DNA of 43,398 nt. Origin: Patescibacteria group bacterium. Its GTDB lineage: Bacteria; Patescibacteriota; Minisyncoccia; Moranbacterales; SCTJ01. The stretch lies in contig SCTJ01000079.1 of NCBI GenBank assembly GCA_004297805.1, positions 1 to 43,398 on the forward strand, read 5' to 3'. The first letter of the stretch is position 1; each line of letters starts with the position of its first letter. Both the position numbers and the translations under genes were made by a program. The notes under the pieces were generated by a model, which saw only the letters and a program-made list of their open reading frames with translations, searched no databases and was not told the origin of the DNA. Below are positions 1-8,162 of the stretch, one piece after another.

Positions 1-238
1 TTTCACTGCCCGTCCGCCGATCCCAAAGATACAATTTGAAATCACCCGGTCCCACAAACACAAAGCAATCGGATTGTCGCTCGTGTTCATGCGGGCCGCG
101 CACCACCCCCGATTGAGTCACACTCACATAACCCATGGCTGGTTGATATCCGCCTTCGTCGACTCTGTAAATTTCCGTTAACCAGCCTCGGTCATCTTCA
201 AATTTGTCTAATTTTTTTACTATTATGCCTTTAATCAT
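1..238 (-). CDS. dTDP-4-dehydrorhamnose 3,5-epimerase-like / cupin sugar epimerase, partial (runs off left edge)
   Basis: Reverse-strand translation from ATG at 238: MIKGIIVKKLDKFEDDRGWLTEIYRVDEGGYQPAMGYVSVTQSGVVRGPHEHERQSDCFVFVGPGDFKLYLWDRR; RmlC-like DxRGWLxEIYR and GVVRGxHxH patterns. Confidence 0.8.
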   Translation of the reverse strand, partial: MIKGIIVKKLDKFEDDRGWLTEIYRVDEGGYQPAMGYVSVTQSGVVRGPHEHERQSDCFVFVGPGDFKLYLWDRRTGSE

Positions 239-299
239 AGATTCACGAGAATTTAAATAATTGTACGTCCATCTTAGCATGCCGGAGTGTCGCCTTCAA

Positions 300-836
300 G
301 GATATGAAGAACGCCAGCCCCCGTCCGGTTTCGGATGGTTGAGGGCTGGCGTTCAGGTACAGCGTTGTGTTGTTGTGTTGGGGTACTCGTCACAGGTTTG
401 TGGGCAACCGAATCGACACGGCGAACGGTCCTAGTTGGACAGTTCAGGTCTTGGCTGCGGCAGTTATTCCTGCTCAAGCAGATGTGTGCGCTGTGTATTC
501 TGCGCCCGGCTTCTTCGGAACGTTTTGGAACAGGTCACAACCTTGCCAGCGGGGGTCATGTGGGAGCCTCTTAGGCATACCCGACCATCCAGCGCTTGAC
601 GCCCCCGAGTGGGAGACTTAGTTGTGAATCTTGAAACGAACCGCTACTGATCGCCGTCGATGTGGTAATGCTGTCCGGAACCGGTTCCGATGCGCATCCA
701 GCTACCCCTCCTTTGGGTGTTCGACGGACTCCATAGCCAGTACCGCTCCCTCATTGCAAGGGAGCACCCCATCCGGATTTCCTATCCCTCACCGCGAGGG
801 ACCCTGGTCCGGAAACCAGTCAATCTTGTGAAATAT
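300..836 (-). ncRNA. candidate structured RNA (about 0.5 kb, GC-rich, no convincing long ORF)
   Basis: Non-coding GC-rich stretch with several local hairpins, a sigma70-like promoter at 843-870 (minus) and a 12-bp-stem hairpin at 309-354 at its distal end. Confidence 0.4.
309..354 (-). terminator. strong inverted repeat GAACGCCAGCCC...GGGCTGGCGTTC
   Basis: 12-bp perfect stem 309-320 / 343-354. Confidence 0.55.
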
Positions 837-842
837 AAATTG

Positions 843-870
843 ATTCTACGCCTGGATTAAAATCCGTCAA
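843..870 (-). promoter_or_regulatory. sigma70-like promoter TTGACG-N16-TAGAAT
   Basis: Read directly on the minus strand; upstream of the candidate ncRNA. Confidence 0.45.
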
Positions 871-915
871 GCCGCATTCTTGTCGATATAACCAAAATCG
901 TTGAATGAAAATGGG

Positions 916-997
916 AAGAGGAGCAGGGATGATCACTCGCGTTTGTTGCCGGACCCGGTTGGGTTGTGGGCAACGCGAATGAGCATATGCTCCTCTT
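916..997. other. 82-bp long hairpin (AAGAGGAGCA...TGCTCCTCTT with an inner GTTGCC/GGCAAC-type stem)
   Basis: Nested complementary arms read from sequence. Confidence 0.5.
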
Positions 998-1168
998 GTC
1001 GGTCTTCACCCCCACCGCTGTGAGGGTTTTGTTTCATACTGCCGGGAAAGCCTGCTGGTCCTAGCCCCCGAAGATGGGGGCTTCACAGCACGGGTCTATC
1101 CCGTAGTTCTCCGGGGTTATCCAACCCCGGTCCTGCCGTCGCCCGAGGCCTTGGGGCTAGAGCAGGTC

Positions 1169-1324
1169 CTACACCGCGCCGGTGATCCCGAGGCTGCCGC
1201 CGATCTTGTGGGCCGCCGCGTCGCCGTCCTTGAGGGCCATCGCGTCGCTCTTCTCGCCGCTCTTCTCGTCGATCACGTCCATGAGGGTGAACTTGCGCGC
1301 GTCGGTGTGGGCCGTCAGCTTCAT
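1169..1324 (-). CDS. small 51-aa hypothetical protein (MKLTAHTDARKFTLMDVIDEKSGEKSDAMALKDGDAAAHKIGGSLGITGAV)
   Basis: Strong SD (CAGGGAGGAAACACGCGATG) and a following hairpin; internal start of the listed 65-aa ORF. Confidence 0.5.
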   Translation of the reverse strand: MKLTAHTDARKFTLMDVIDEKSGEKSDAMALKDGDAAAHKIGGSLGITGAV

Positions 1325-1455
1325 CGCGTGTTTCCTCCCTGAGGTTCTGCGTGGGTTGACCTGCATCGGTACGGTGGGATCGCCTCCTCAACTTCCTGCT
1401 TGATTGTGAGCGTCCTCCTTTACGCTCTCCAGGACATTTTGGAAACGTTGGATTT

Positions 1456-1484
1456 ACTTTACTGATTCTTCGTCAGCCTGTCAA
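1456..1484 (-). promoter_or_regulatory. sigma70-like promoter TTGACA-N17-TAAAGT
   Basis: Near-consensus hexamers with 17-nt spacing on the minus strand upstream of the 51-aa ORF. Confidence 0.55.
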
Positions 1485-1504
1485 TATACTACTGAGACCT
1501 CGCG

Positions 1505-1696
1505 CTACCCGGCCAGCACTTCGTCGGCCTGCACGAGCCGGTCCATCTTGAGCGCATTGCATCCCGAGGTCACACACACCTCGGAAACGTCGTTGAGCTC
1601 CTTGCCGCGCGGATCGTTGGTCATGACCCCGCCCTCGCAGACGAACGCCCGGACACAACTCACCTCGATCGTCCCCTTCACGATCAGTTTCTTCAT
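1505..1696 (-). CDS. small 63-aa cysteine-containing hypothetical protein
   Basis: ORF with SD AAAGGAGG; four Cys residues (SCVRAFVC...VCVTSGC). Confidence 0.5.
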   Translation of the reverse strand: MKKLIVKGTIEVSCVRAFVCEGGVMTNDPRGKELNDVSEVCVTSGCNALKMDRLVQADEVLAG

Positions 1697-1724
1697 GACT
1701 ATTGTGCCTCCTTTCGTCAGTCGA

Positions 1725-3098
1725 CTATTGATTGCCTCCGGGTAACTCGATGTCTTTATTCAATACTACATCAAAATCTTGCTGGCTTCCACTTGGAGCG
1801 ACCACCTGCACTTTCACCGGAACGTCTGCTGTGCCGGGTTGCTTTTGAATCTTTAAACTATATTTATCACTCGAAAAATGATCCGGCAAGGCATACTCGA
1901 GTTCAATCGTTTTGGTTTCCCCCAGCTTCACTGGCACCAAGAAGGCAAAATATTTCTTGCCCAACTCATTGCCATAACGCGCCTCGCCCGCATTTTGCGA
2001 ATTGATGAGCCAACTGCCATCGGGCACGTAGACGCGCACATAGGTCAGATAGTCCTTGGTCATCCAATCACGCTGCATGGCCGTGTGGGTGTAGGTGATT
2101 TTCAAATGCGCTACCGGTTTAGCCTGTGATAAATCGACTGAATAGTTCAACGAGCGTCGCATATAGTAATCGCTTTTGTAGGCCCCGAGATTCGCATCCA
2201 CTACCATCAAATAATCACCCCGCCACGCTTGATCTACTGTGCCCGCCCAGCCAGCCGCTGCCACGGACTGCTGCAAGACTGGATCATGAAAATAAAGCTG
2301 AATGTCTTTGCGATTCAGATCTTCCGCCAAAATCTTGGCTAGCTCAATTTTGCCCGAGACATCCAACTGATAAATCTTGGCAATAATCGCCTGAGCCAAG
2401 GGACTCATGACTGACTTACGATCTCCCTTAGGAATGCCCTGATCGTCATAGCCCTTTTCCACTTGATATTCCAGCGCTAAAATGGCATTCTCGCTACCGT
2501 ATTCGCCGGGATAGCCTTCAATCTGCACCGGGCCAGTCGCTTTCAAAAAAGAGGTCAATACATTGGCATTCACCGCCACCACGCCATCAAATTGCTCCTC
2601 ACCCTTGCCCAGGTAGTAAAAATATTCCGCTTGCTTGGCATTTTCCACGAAATCCGGAGAATAATTTGAATCGCGTAGCTTGAGCGAAGGAATGTGCAGC
2701 GTTTCCGCCATGGGGTAGGGTGGCGGAACCACATCTGGCACGCGCCCATCAAAATTGGACAGATCATGAATTTGGAGAGCAGTCACTTTGCCACTTTTAA
2801 TCTTCACAATGCCAAAGGAGCCGATGTAACCGCCGCCTGGTCGCAACTCCATGTTGTTCTGAAACAGAATTAGAAAAGTTTGTTCGCGACCATCAGATTG
2901 CAAAAAATGATCTGCCAGGGAAGCCAGGGTTTTAAGCTCCTGTTTGGCGTCACTGGCAATTGGCAAAAAACGCACCACCGAGCCAACTGACTGAATGCCA
3001 CGACTTTTGACTTGCCAAAAGAAAAACCAGCCGACCAAAAACAAGGTGGCCGCCACCCAGAAAATTATCCAAAATTTTAGCGAGTATTTTTTGATCAT
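1725..3098 (-). CDS. DUF4012-like membrane-anchored protein
   Basis: 457-aa ORF with N-terminal TM, FLILFQNNMELRPGGGYIGSFG motif typical of DUF4012. Confidence 0.8.
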   Translation of the reverse strand: MIKKYSLKFWIIFWVAATLFLVGWFFFWQVKSRGIQSVGSVVRFLPIASDAKQELKTLASLADHFLQSDGREQTFLILFQNNMELRPGGGYIGSFGIVKIKSGKVTALQIHDLSNFDGRVPDVVPPPYPMAETLHIPSLKLRDSNYSPDFVENAKQAEYFYYLGKGEEQFDGVVAVNANVLTSFLKATGPVQIEGYPGEYGSENAILALEYQVEKGYDDQGIPKGDRKSVMSPLAQAIIAKIYQLDVSGKIELAKILAEDLNRKDIQLYFHDPVLQQSVAAAGWAGTVDQAWRGDYLMVVDANLGAYKSDYYMRRSLNYSVDLSQAKPVAHLKITYTHTAMQRDWMTKDYLTYVRVYVPDGSWLINSQNAGEARYGNELGKKYFAFLVPVKLGETKTIELEYALPDHFSSDKYSLKIQKQPGTADVPVKVQVVAPSGSQQDFDVVLNKDIELPGGNQ

Positions 3099-3116
3099 AC
3101 TTCCGCAATCCGTAAA

Positions 3117-4061
3117 TTAAAATTCGCCCCGCATCAAAGCATTCAGTCGCCGTCGATATTCCTCTTCACTCGGTTCGCGGTTAGGATCGGAAATTGACTC
3201 AGTCACAATCGGCAAAGCCCCACTTAGTGGCTCTTCCTCTTTAACAGCCACTGCTTCAATTGCCGGGACGGACGATTCATAGTCGTCTGCGATCGGCAGA
3301 TTTTCAGGAGCCGCGCCTGTTTTGCGTGGCCGTGCCAGATCCCTAGACCTAGCTGGCTGTTCACGCCGAATAGGATAATCTGTTTCTTCTAGGCGCACCC
3401 CGAACGGCCGAGAAAAGTTCTGTAGCTGTGCTGCCGCCGGAAGTTGAAAGCGACTATCTGGTTGCATTTTTTCAAAAACGGCAACCACGATATAGTTAAT
3501 CAGCACCGACAGCACATACCCCAGTAACAAACTGACTAACAGTGGCCAATACCAACGAACGACCACGACACTGGCAGTCGGACCTTCAATAATCCGCAGG
3601 TCAATGTCTGTGCGAATATTATAGTAGTGACTGGCCTCGCTGATCAGGGCGAAGGCAGTCTTGCGACTTGCTTCCAAAGCTTCGCTCTGAGTGGCCCGAT
3701 CTACGCTCAACACCAAAATAGTACTGTGATCACTCCGCGAAATATGAAATATTTTGTTCCAATTAGCTTTGCGTGCATCCGGTGATTTTCCAGCAAAAAG
3801 ATCACGCCACTCGGGATTATCTGCCACCAGCCGATCATAGAATGACAGCCGATGCGATATATCCATCAAGTTTTCCAACATCTCATCAGATTGAGCTGCC
3901 ATTGCCTCGCTCTTTGGCACAATCAAGATCGAAACTGACCCGCGATAAACCCGAAAGCTATCGATCAGCACTAAGAAAATAGTCGCCGCCAAAATGATAG
4001 CGACGATCACGACATAGGGACCAGAAAAATTGTATGACTCTCTCCTTTGACGCGTGTCCAT
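3117..4061 (-). CDS. Wzz/chain-length-determinant-like membrane protein
   Basis: 314 aa, two TM segments flanking an extracytoplasmic region, polysaccharide cluster context. Confidence 0.6.
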   Translation of the reverse strand: MDTRQRRESYNFSGPYVVIVAIILAATIFLVLIDSFRVYRGSVSILIVPKSEAMAAQSDEMLENLMDISHRLSFYDRLVADNPEWRDLFAGKSPDARKANWNKIFHISRSDHSTILVLSVDRATQSEALEASRKTAFALISEASHYYNIRTDIDLRIIEGPTASVVVVRWYWPLLVSLLLGYVLSVLINYIVVAVFEKMQPDSRFQLPAAAQLQNFSRPFGVRLEETDYPIRREQPARSRDLARPRKTGAAPENLPIADDYESSVPAIEAVAVKEEEPLSGALPIVTESISDPNREPSEEEYRRRLNALMRGEF

Positions 4062-4063
4062 AA

Positions 4064-5206
4064 TTATTTCTTTCGACGTTTGACTTCAATCGTCGACTGA
4101 TAAACTTCCATAATTTGTTTGACAATGGTATCCCAGCCATATTTCTCCTGGGCAGCGCGTTTGGCTGCTTGACCCAATCGCTCAGTTTCATCCGGCTGAT
4201 TAATGACACTGGCCAATTTCTGCTCCAGATCAGCCACATCCTTGGATTTAAAAATAATCCCACTTTCTTTGACAACCTGAGCATTCTCGGGAATATCACT
4301 CACAATCGGCGCCAGACCATAGGCCATGGCTTCTAGGAGCGCCAGCGAAAGACCTTCAGATTCAGATGGTTGCACAAAACAATAAGCATGCGAGAAAAGC
4401 TGTTGGAGTGTTCCGTTGTTTTGGGTGCCTGTGAACACAATGTTTCTCCGTCCTCCGGCCAATCTCTTCAATTCATCCACATAGTCATCCGTGTGAAATC
4501 CATCACCCACAATAACCAATTTGAAGCCATTCGGAATCTTACTGCGATCTTCAAGATGCTTGAAAGCTTCAATCAAATAACGAATCCCCTTGTGACGAAT
4601 GAGTCGCCCCACCGAAAGAATATATTTTTTCTCCTTTAATTCCCAGCGACCCAGGGCCTGGGTTTTGGAAGTCAGCTCCACATCAGCACCATTGGGGATA
4701 CACACTGCTTCACACTGATAAGCCACTCGTGCATAATCCTTCAAAATCTGACTCACCACAATCGTGCGATCAGTCTGAGTGCAAGTCATGCGCTCTCCGA
4801 AACGCAGATAGGCCTGAGCCAGCCAACCCCACTTTTGATGGAAGTAATCCTGACACTGAAAGGTTGCGATAACGGCTGTTCGCGATTTGAACAATTTCAA
4901 AATCCAAGCCAATGAAGTTGGTCCGATAGCTTGATAGTGCACCACGTCGTAACGAGAAAAAAGAGCGTGCATGGTGGCCAAGAATGTGTGAGAGATAGCG
5001 TCTAGGTTCTTGGTAGGGATGCTGGGCAAGTGAACCAATCGCACACCCTTAAACTCACGCAATTTTCGATCGGTATAGTTATTGCGAACATATACAGTGA
5101 CTTCGTGGCCCATCGCCACTAGACGCGTCGAAACTTCCTCGACATATCTTTCGACGCCGCCGGCCACTGTCGGTATTCCTTTTTGACCAATAAACGCAAT
5201 GCGCAT
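4064..5206 (-). CDS. glycosyltransferase family 4
   Basis: MRIAFIGQKGIPTVAGGVERYVEEVSTRL... with C-terminal PSESEGLSLALLEAMAYG motif; start trimmed to ATG at 5206. Confidence 0.85.
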   Translation of the reverse strand: MRIAFIGQKGIPTVAGGVERYVEEVSTRLVAMGHEVTVYVRNNYTDRKLREFKGVRLVHLPSIPTKNLDAISHTFLATMHALFSRYDVVHYQAIGPTSLAWILKLFKSRTAVIATFQCQDYFHQKWGWLAQAYLRFGERMTCTQTDRTIVVSQILKDYARVAYQCEAVCIPNGADVELTSKTQALGRWELKEKKYILSVGRLIRHKGIRYLIEAFKHLEDRSKIPNGFKLVIVGDGFHTDDYVDELKRLAGGRRNIVFTGTQNNGTLQQLFSHAYCFVQPSESEGLSLALLEAMAYGLAPIVSDIPENAQVVKESGIIFKSKDVADLEQKLASVINQPDETERLGQAAKRAAQEKYGWDTIVKQIMEVYQSTIEVKRRKK

Positions 5207-5283
5207 AAATTTTGTGATTTCTGACTGAAAATGATTTTGGCGAGTGCCCTGAAAAGTGTTCCAGGACACTTGGCCAACGCCAC

Positions 5284-6243
5284 TTAGTTGACGTTGATAA
5301 TCGGCGAAAGATTGCCGAAGCTATTATCCCAATATGTTACGTTCGATTGAACCGTAAAATTGTTCCAGCGACTGTTGGCCACATTGGCCCGTTCCACCCG
5401 AGCAATTCCATAGCGGTTGTTGCCGTGAACTTTTGAATTCTTGATATCAATGCGTCCGGCAGCTCCATAGGCACTAATTTGAATTCCTTCACGCTTATTG
5501 TCGCCGAAGGAATTGCCGCTAGTCAAAATGTTTGAATAATCCAGTACGGCCACAAATCCACTGCCACCGTTGCTCTTGACTTCATTATCACCCAGCCAGG
5601 CACTCACCCCACTGGCCAGAATGATGCCATCCTTGTGATTGCTGCGAATATCACTCTCGGTAACCACCACCCGATGCGGATCAGAATAAATTCCAGCCTT
5701 GCCATTGTCGCGAACGATAACATGATCAATGGTGACCGCATGATCGTCGTCGATCTTCTTGTGTGAGCGAATGCGAATACCATCGCGATCGTTATCTTCA
5801 ATGGTACATTTGGTGATTGAAACCTTGGCGTCGCGCTCAACCTCAATCCCATTGTTTCCACCCGTGACCTTCACCCCATTCAGTTTGGAGCCGTCTTCCA
5901 TAGAAACAACCGTCGAGTCATCATCATGAGCCTTGATGGTGACCTTGTCCCTGCCGCTTCCATAAAGCTTCACGTCTTCCTTGAGAATGATGTTTTCCTT
6001 GTAGGTTCCAGAAGACACATGCACCTCATCACCGCCATGCGCCTTTTTCAGCGCTTGACCAATGGTTTTGTAGGGATGACTCGAAGATCCATCTTCACTG
6101 CCGGAAGCACTGTCGTCGACGTAAATATTTTTGCCGTGCTTGGCAAAAGTCAGCACTGGCAAGGCAATAATCGCCACGAGCAACAGGCTGCCGATAATCT
6201 CCTTGACCAGTTTTTGGCCCAAATAGGCCTTGATAGTACTCAT
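5284..6243 (-). CDS. exported right-handed parallel beta-helix protein (NosD/pectate-lyase-like repeats)
   Basis: Signal/TM N-terminus, IYVDDSASGSEDGSSSHPYKTIGQAL, repeated N-x-x-GI beta-helix turns. Confidence 0.8.
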   Translation of the reverse strand: MSTIKAYLGQKLVKEIIGSLLLVAIIALPVLTFAKHGKNIYVDDSASGSEDGSSSHPYKTIGQALKKAHGGDEVHVSSGTYKENIILKEDVKLYGSGRDKVTIKAHDDDSTVVSMEDGSKLNGVKVTGGNNGIEVERDAKVSITKCTIEDNDRDGIRIRSHKKIDDDHAVTIDHVIVRDNGKAGIYSDPHRVVVTESDIRSNHKDGIILASGVSAWLGDNEVKSNGGSGFVAVLDYSNILTSGNSFGDNKREGIQISAYGAAGRIDIKNSKVHGNNRYGIARVERANVANSRWNNFTVQSNVTYWDNSFGNLSPIINVN

Positions 6244-6264
6244 ATAAATCACACTTAATACTAA

Positions 6265-7332
6265 TTAAATTGACCACATATAGTAGCAAGAAAGTGGTTT
6301 CTTGTCAACCCCGTTACAACCCCTAATTTTAGATACTATATTCCCAAGTCCTTTTGCCCGGCAATGCTGCAACATCCCCAAATACGACTGCACCGATTGA
6401 TGAAAGGATTCTTCACTGATTCGTCCTTCGTTCAGATTGATTCTGCCCGCCGCGATTTTTTTGAACATCCGCCGTTTGGTTTTGGTGCGCAGTATCGCAT
6501 GAGTTGGAAAAATGACATAGCCCAAAAAATCAATACCACGATGGAACTTTTTGATGGTTACTTTACGCGGATGGAGGCTGAGCTTCAAATAAGTGCGCAA
6601 AAAATCATCTAGCAGCGGGATCATATTTTCTAGCTCAATTCTGTTATAACTAACAATAGCAAAATCATCCGCGTAGCGGACATAGTGCTTGATTCTCAGT
6701 GTGCGCTTCACGAATTGGTCTAGTTCATTGAGATAGACATTGGCTAATAGTTGACTCGTCAGATTGCCAAGCGGAATACCAATTCCTCTCCCCCTGCCCG
6801 AGGGGGAGATTGAGAGGGGGTGGGAGGGAGAGACAAAACTACAAATAATTTTCTCAATTAGCTGCCTCGTTTTTCCATCCTTTATCCTTTTGGAGATAAT
6901 GTCTATTAAGATGGCATGATCCACCGAATCGAAAAACTTGCGAATATCGCATTGCAGCACCCACACGGTGCGGGTGCGATTGCGGGATAATTTCCAAGCA
7001 AATTGATGGAACCTCTGAATGGCGCGGTGCGTGCCTTTGTCTTGGCGACTGGAATACGAATCAAAAATGAAAGTCCGTTCGAAAATGGGTTCAATTACTC
7101 GCGTAATGGCATGGTGGAGTAGGCGGTCTCGGACACTGGCCTTGTGGATGCGTCTGGGTTTTGGGTCACACACCGAAAATGCGGTATACTGGGAATGTTG
7201 GTACTGATTGCCGACTAAATCGGCATGCAATTCGAAAACTTTTTTTTCCAGATTGAGCGCAAATTCCTGCACATCTCGTTTCTTTTCTTTACCCTTTTTG
7301 AACTCCCGCCAAGCGGCAAACAGGTTTTCCAA
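6265..7332 (-). CDS. DGR-type reverse transcriptase
   Basis: RT motifs CDIRKFFDSVDH, IPLGNLTSQLLANVYLNELD (DGR-type GxxxSQ motif), YVRYADDFAIV, FLGYVI; adjacent TR/VR pair. TTG start at 7332 is uncertain. Confidence 0.92.
   Translation of the reverse strand: MENLFAAWREFKKGKEKKRDVQEFALNLEKKVFELHADLVGNQYQHSQYTAFSVCDPKPRRIHKASVRDRLLHHAITRVIEPIFERTFIFDSYSSRQDKGTHRAIQRFHQFAWKLSRNRTRTVWVLQCDIRKFFDSVDHAILIDIISKRIKDGKTRQLIEKIICSFVSPSHPLSISPSGRGRGIGIPLGNLTSQLLANVYLNELDQFVKRTLRIKHYVRYADDFAIVSYNRIELENMIPLLDDFLRTYLKLSLHPRKVTIKKFHRGIDFLGYVIFPTHAILRTKTKRRMFKKIAAGRINLNEGRISEESFHQSVQSYLGMLQHCRAKGLGNIVSKIRGCNGVDKKPLSCYYMWSI
6785..6817. repeat. REP-like GC-rich palindrome inside the RT coding sequence
   Basis: CCTCTCCCCCTgcccgAGGGGGAGattgAGAGG. 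Confidence 0.5.
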
Positions 7333-7389
7333 GGAAATAATTTCATCAAAAATTTTGACATTTGAATTTTTAATTTTGAATTTACTACT

Positions 7390-7763
7390 ATGACCCCCCC
7401 CCCGGCTTTTCCGAACCTGTCATTTTTCATAAGCTTTCTGTTTTGTATCTCGCGACCCACCGGCGCGTGATTGGTTTTTCCAAGCCGTCACGCCATTCGC
7501 TGGGCGTACGCCTGGAAAATACTCTCTTGGAAATTATTGAACTTGGTTATCTCGCTCTTGGGAAACAGGGAACATCGCGGTTAATGATAATTAGCAAGCT
7601 AGACATTAAATTGCGTATCTTTTTCACGCATCTGCGCCTGGCTCACCAAACACGCTGCTTGAACGATGCCGGATACGCCGAACTTTCTCAGCACTCAGTT
7701 GAACTTGGAAAAATGATTGGCCATTGGATCAAGGCAACGAAAACCGCGCTGAATGCGCGGTGA
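7390..7763 (+). CDS. avd: Avd-like DGR accessory protein (four-helix bundle); reading frame interrupted near start by a 10-C tract
   Basis: Translation ...PVIFHKLSVLYLATHRRVIGFSKPSRHSLGVRLENTLLEIIELGYLALGK...LDIKLRIFFTHLRLAHQTRCLNDAGYAELSQHSVELGKMIGHWIKA matches the Avd/S23-like pattern; tool ORF begins at TTG 7443, ATG at 7390 is out of frame by one. Confidence 0.78.
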
Positions 7764-7775
7764 CGTCTGTTTCTT

Positions 7776-7897
7776 CAAGAGAATACCACCCCGTTGTTCG
7801 ACCACTCATTGTCAGGCTGATTCCTGTTCACGTTCGCTCCAGTCGCATTCGCGTTGCCGAAGTTGAGCAGATTGCCATCGGAAGAGGTGCTGTATTT
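7776..7897 (-). repeat. DGR template repeat (TR)
   Basis: 122-bp ungapped match to 8170-8291; adenines on the minus strand are replaced in the other copy. Confidence 0.92.
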
Positions 7898-8074
7898 GCC
7901 TGATGCCATCCGAAGCTGCACTGGAACGGACGCGGACCAAACCGCATCAGTACCGATTGGTGGGGACACATTATGTGCGCGCTCCTTTCCCCCTGGTCAT
8001 TTTCCCGCGCCAGCACCAGACAAGCAGAAACATTTGGGAGCGTGACGCTTGCGCCACGCTGCATTACCAACTTC

Positions 8075-8083
8075 ATTATATCA
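8075..8083 (-). promoter_or_regulatory. extended -10 promoter TGA-TATAAT, candidate for TR transcription
   Basis: Perfect TGnTATAAT on the minus strand between the target gene and the TR. Confidence 0.5.
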
Positions 8084-8099
8084 CAGAAATAACGCGAAA

Positions 8100-8126
8100 C
8101 TCTTTGTCCCTGACCGGGACAAAGAG
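8100..8126 (-). terminator. hairpin CTCTTTGTCCC-tgacc-GGGACAAAGAG downstream of the DGR target gene
   Basis: 11-bp perfect stem with 5-nt loop; could be a terminator or a DGR homing-associated hairpin. Confidence 0.6.
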
Positions 8127-8162
8127 AATTGCCAAAAACTCAAAAATTCAAAAATCAAAGAT

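Noticed and set aside
6265-7332. RT as a group II intron or retron RT
   Set aside because: DGR-type GNLTSQ motif, adjacent Avd-like gene and A-biased TR/VR; no intron maturase domain or retron ncRNA seen
7215-7460. 81-aa minus-strand ORF overlapping the RT start
   Set aside because: Out of frame with RT motifs; its ATGs matter only for the RT start-site question
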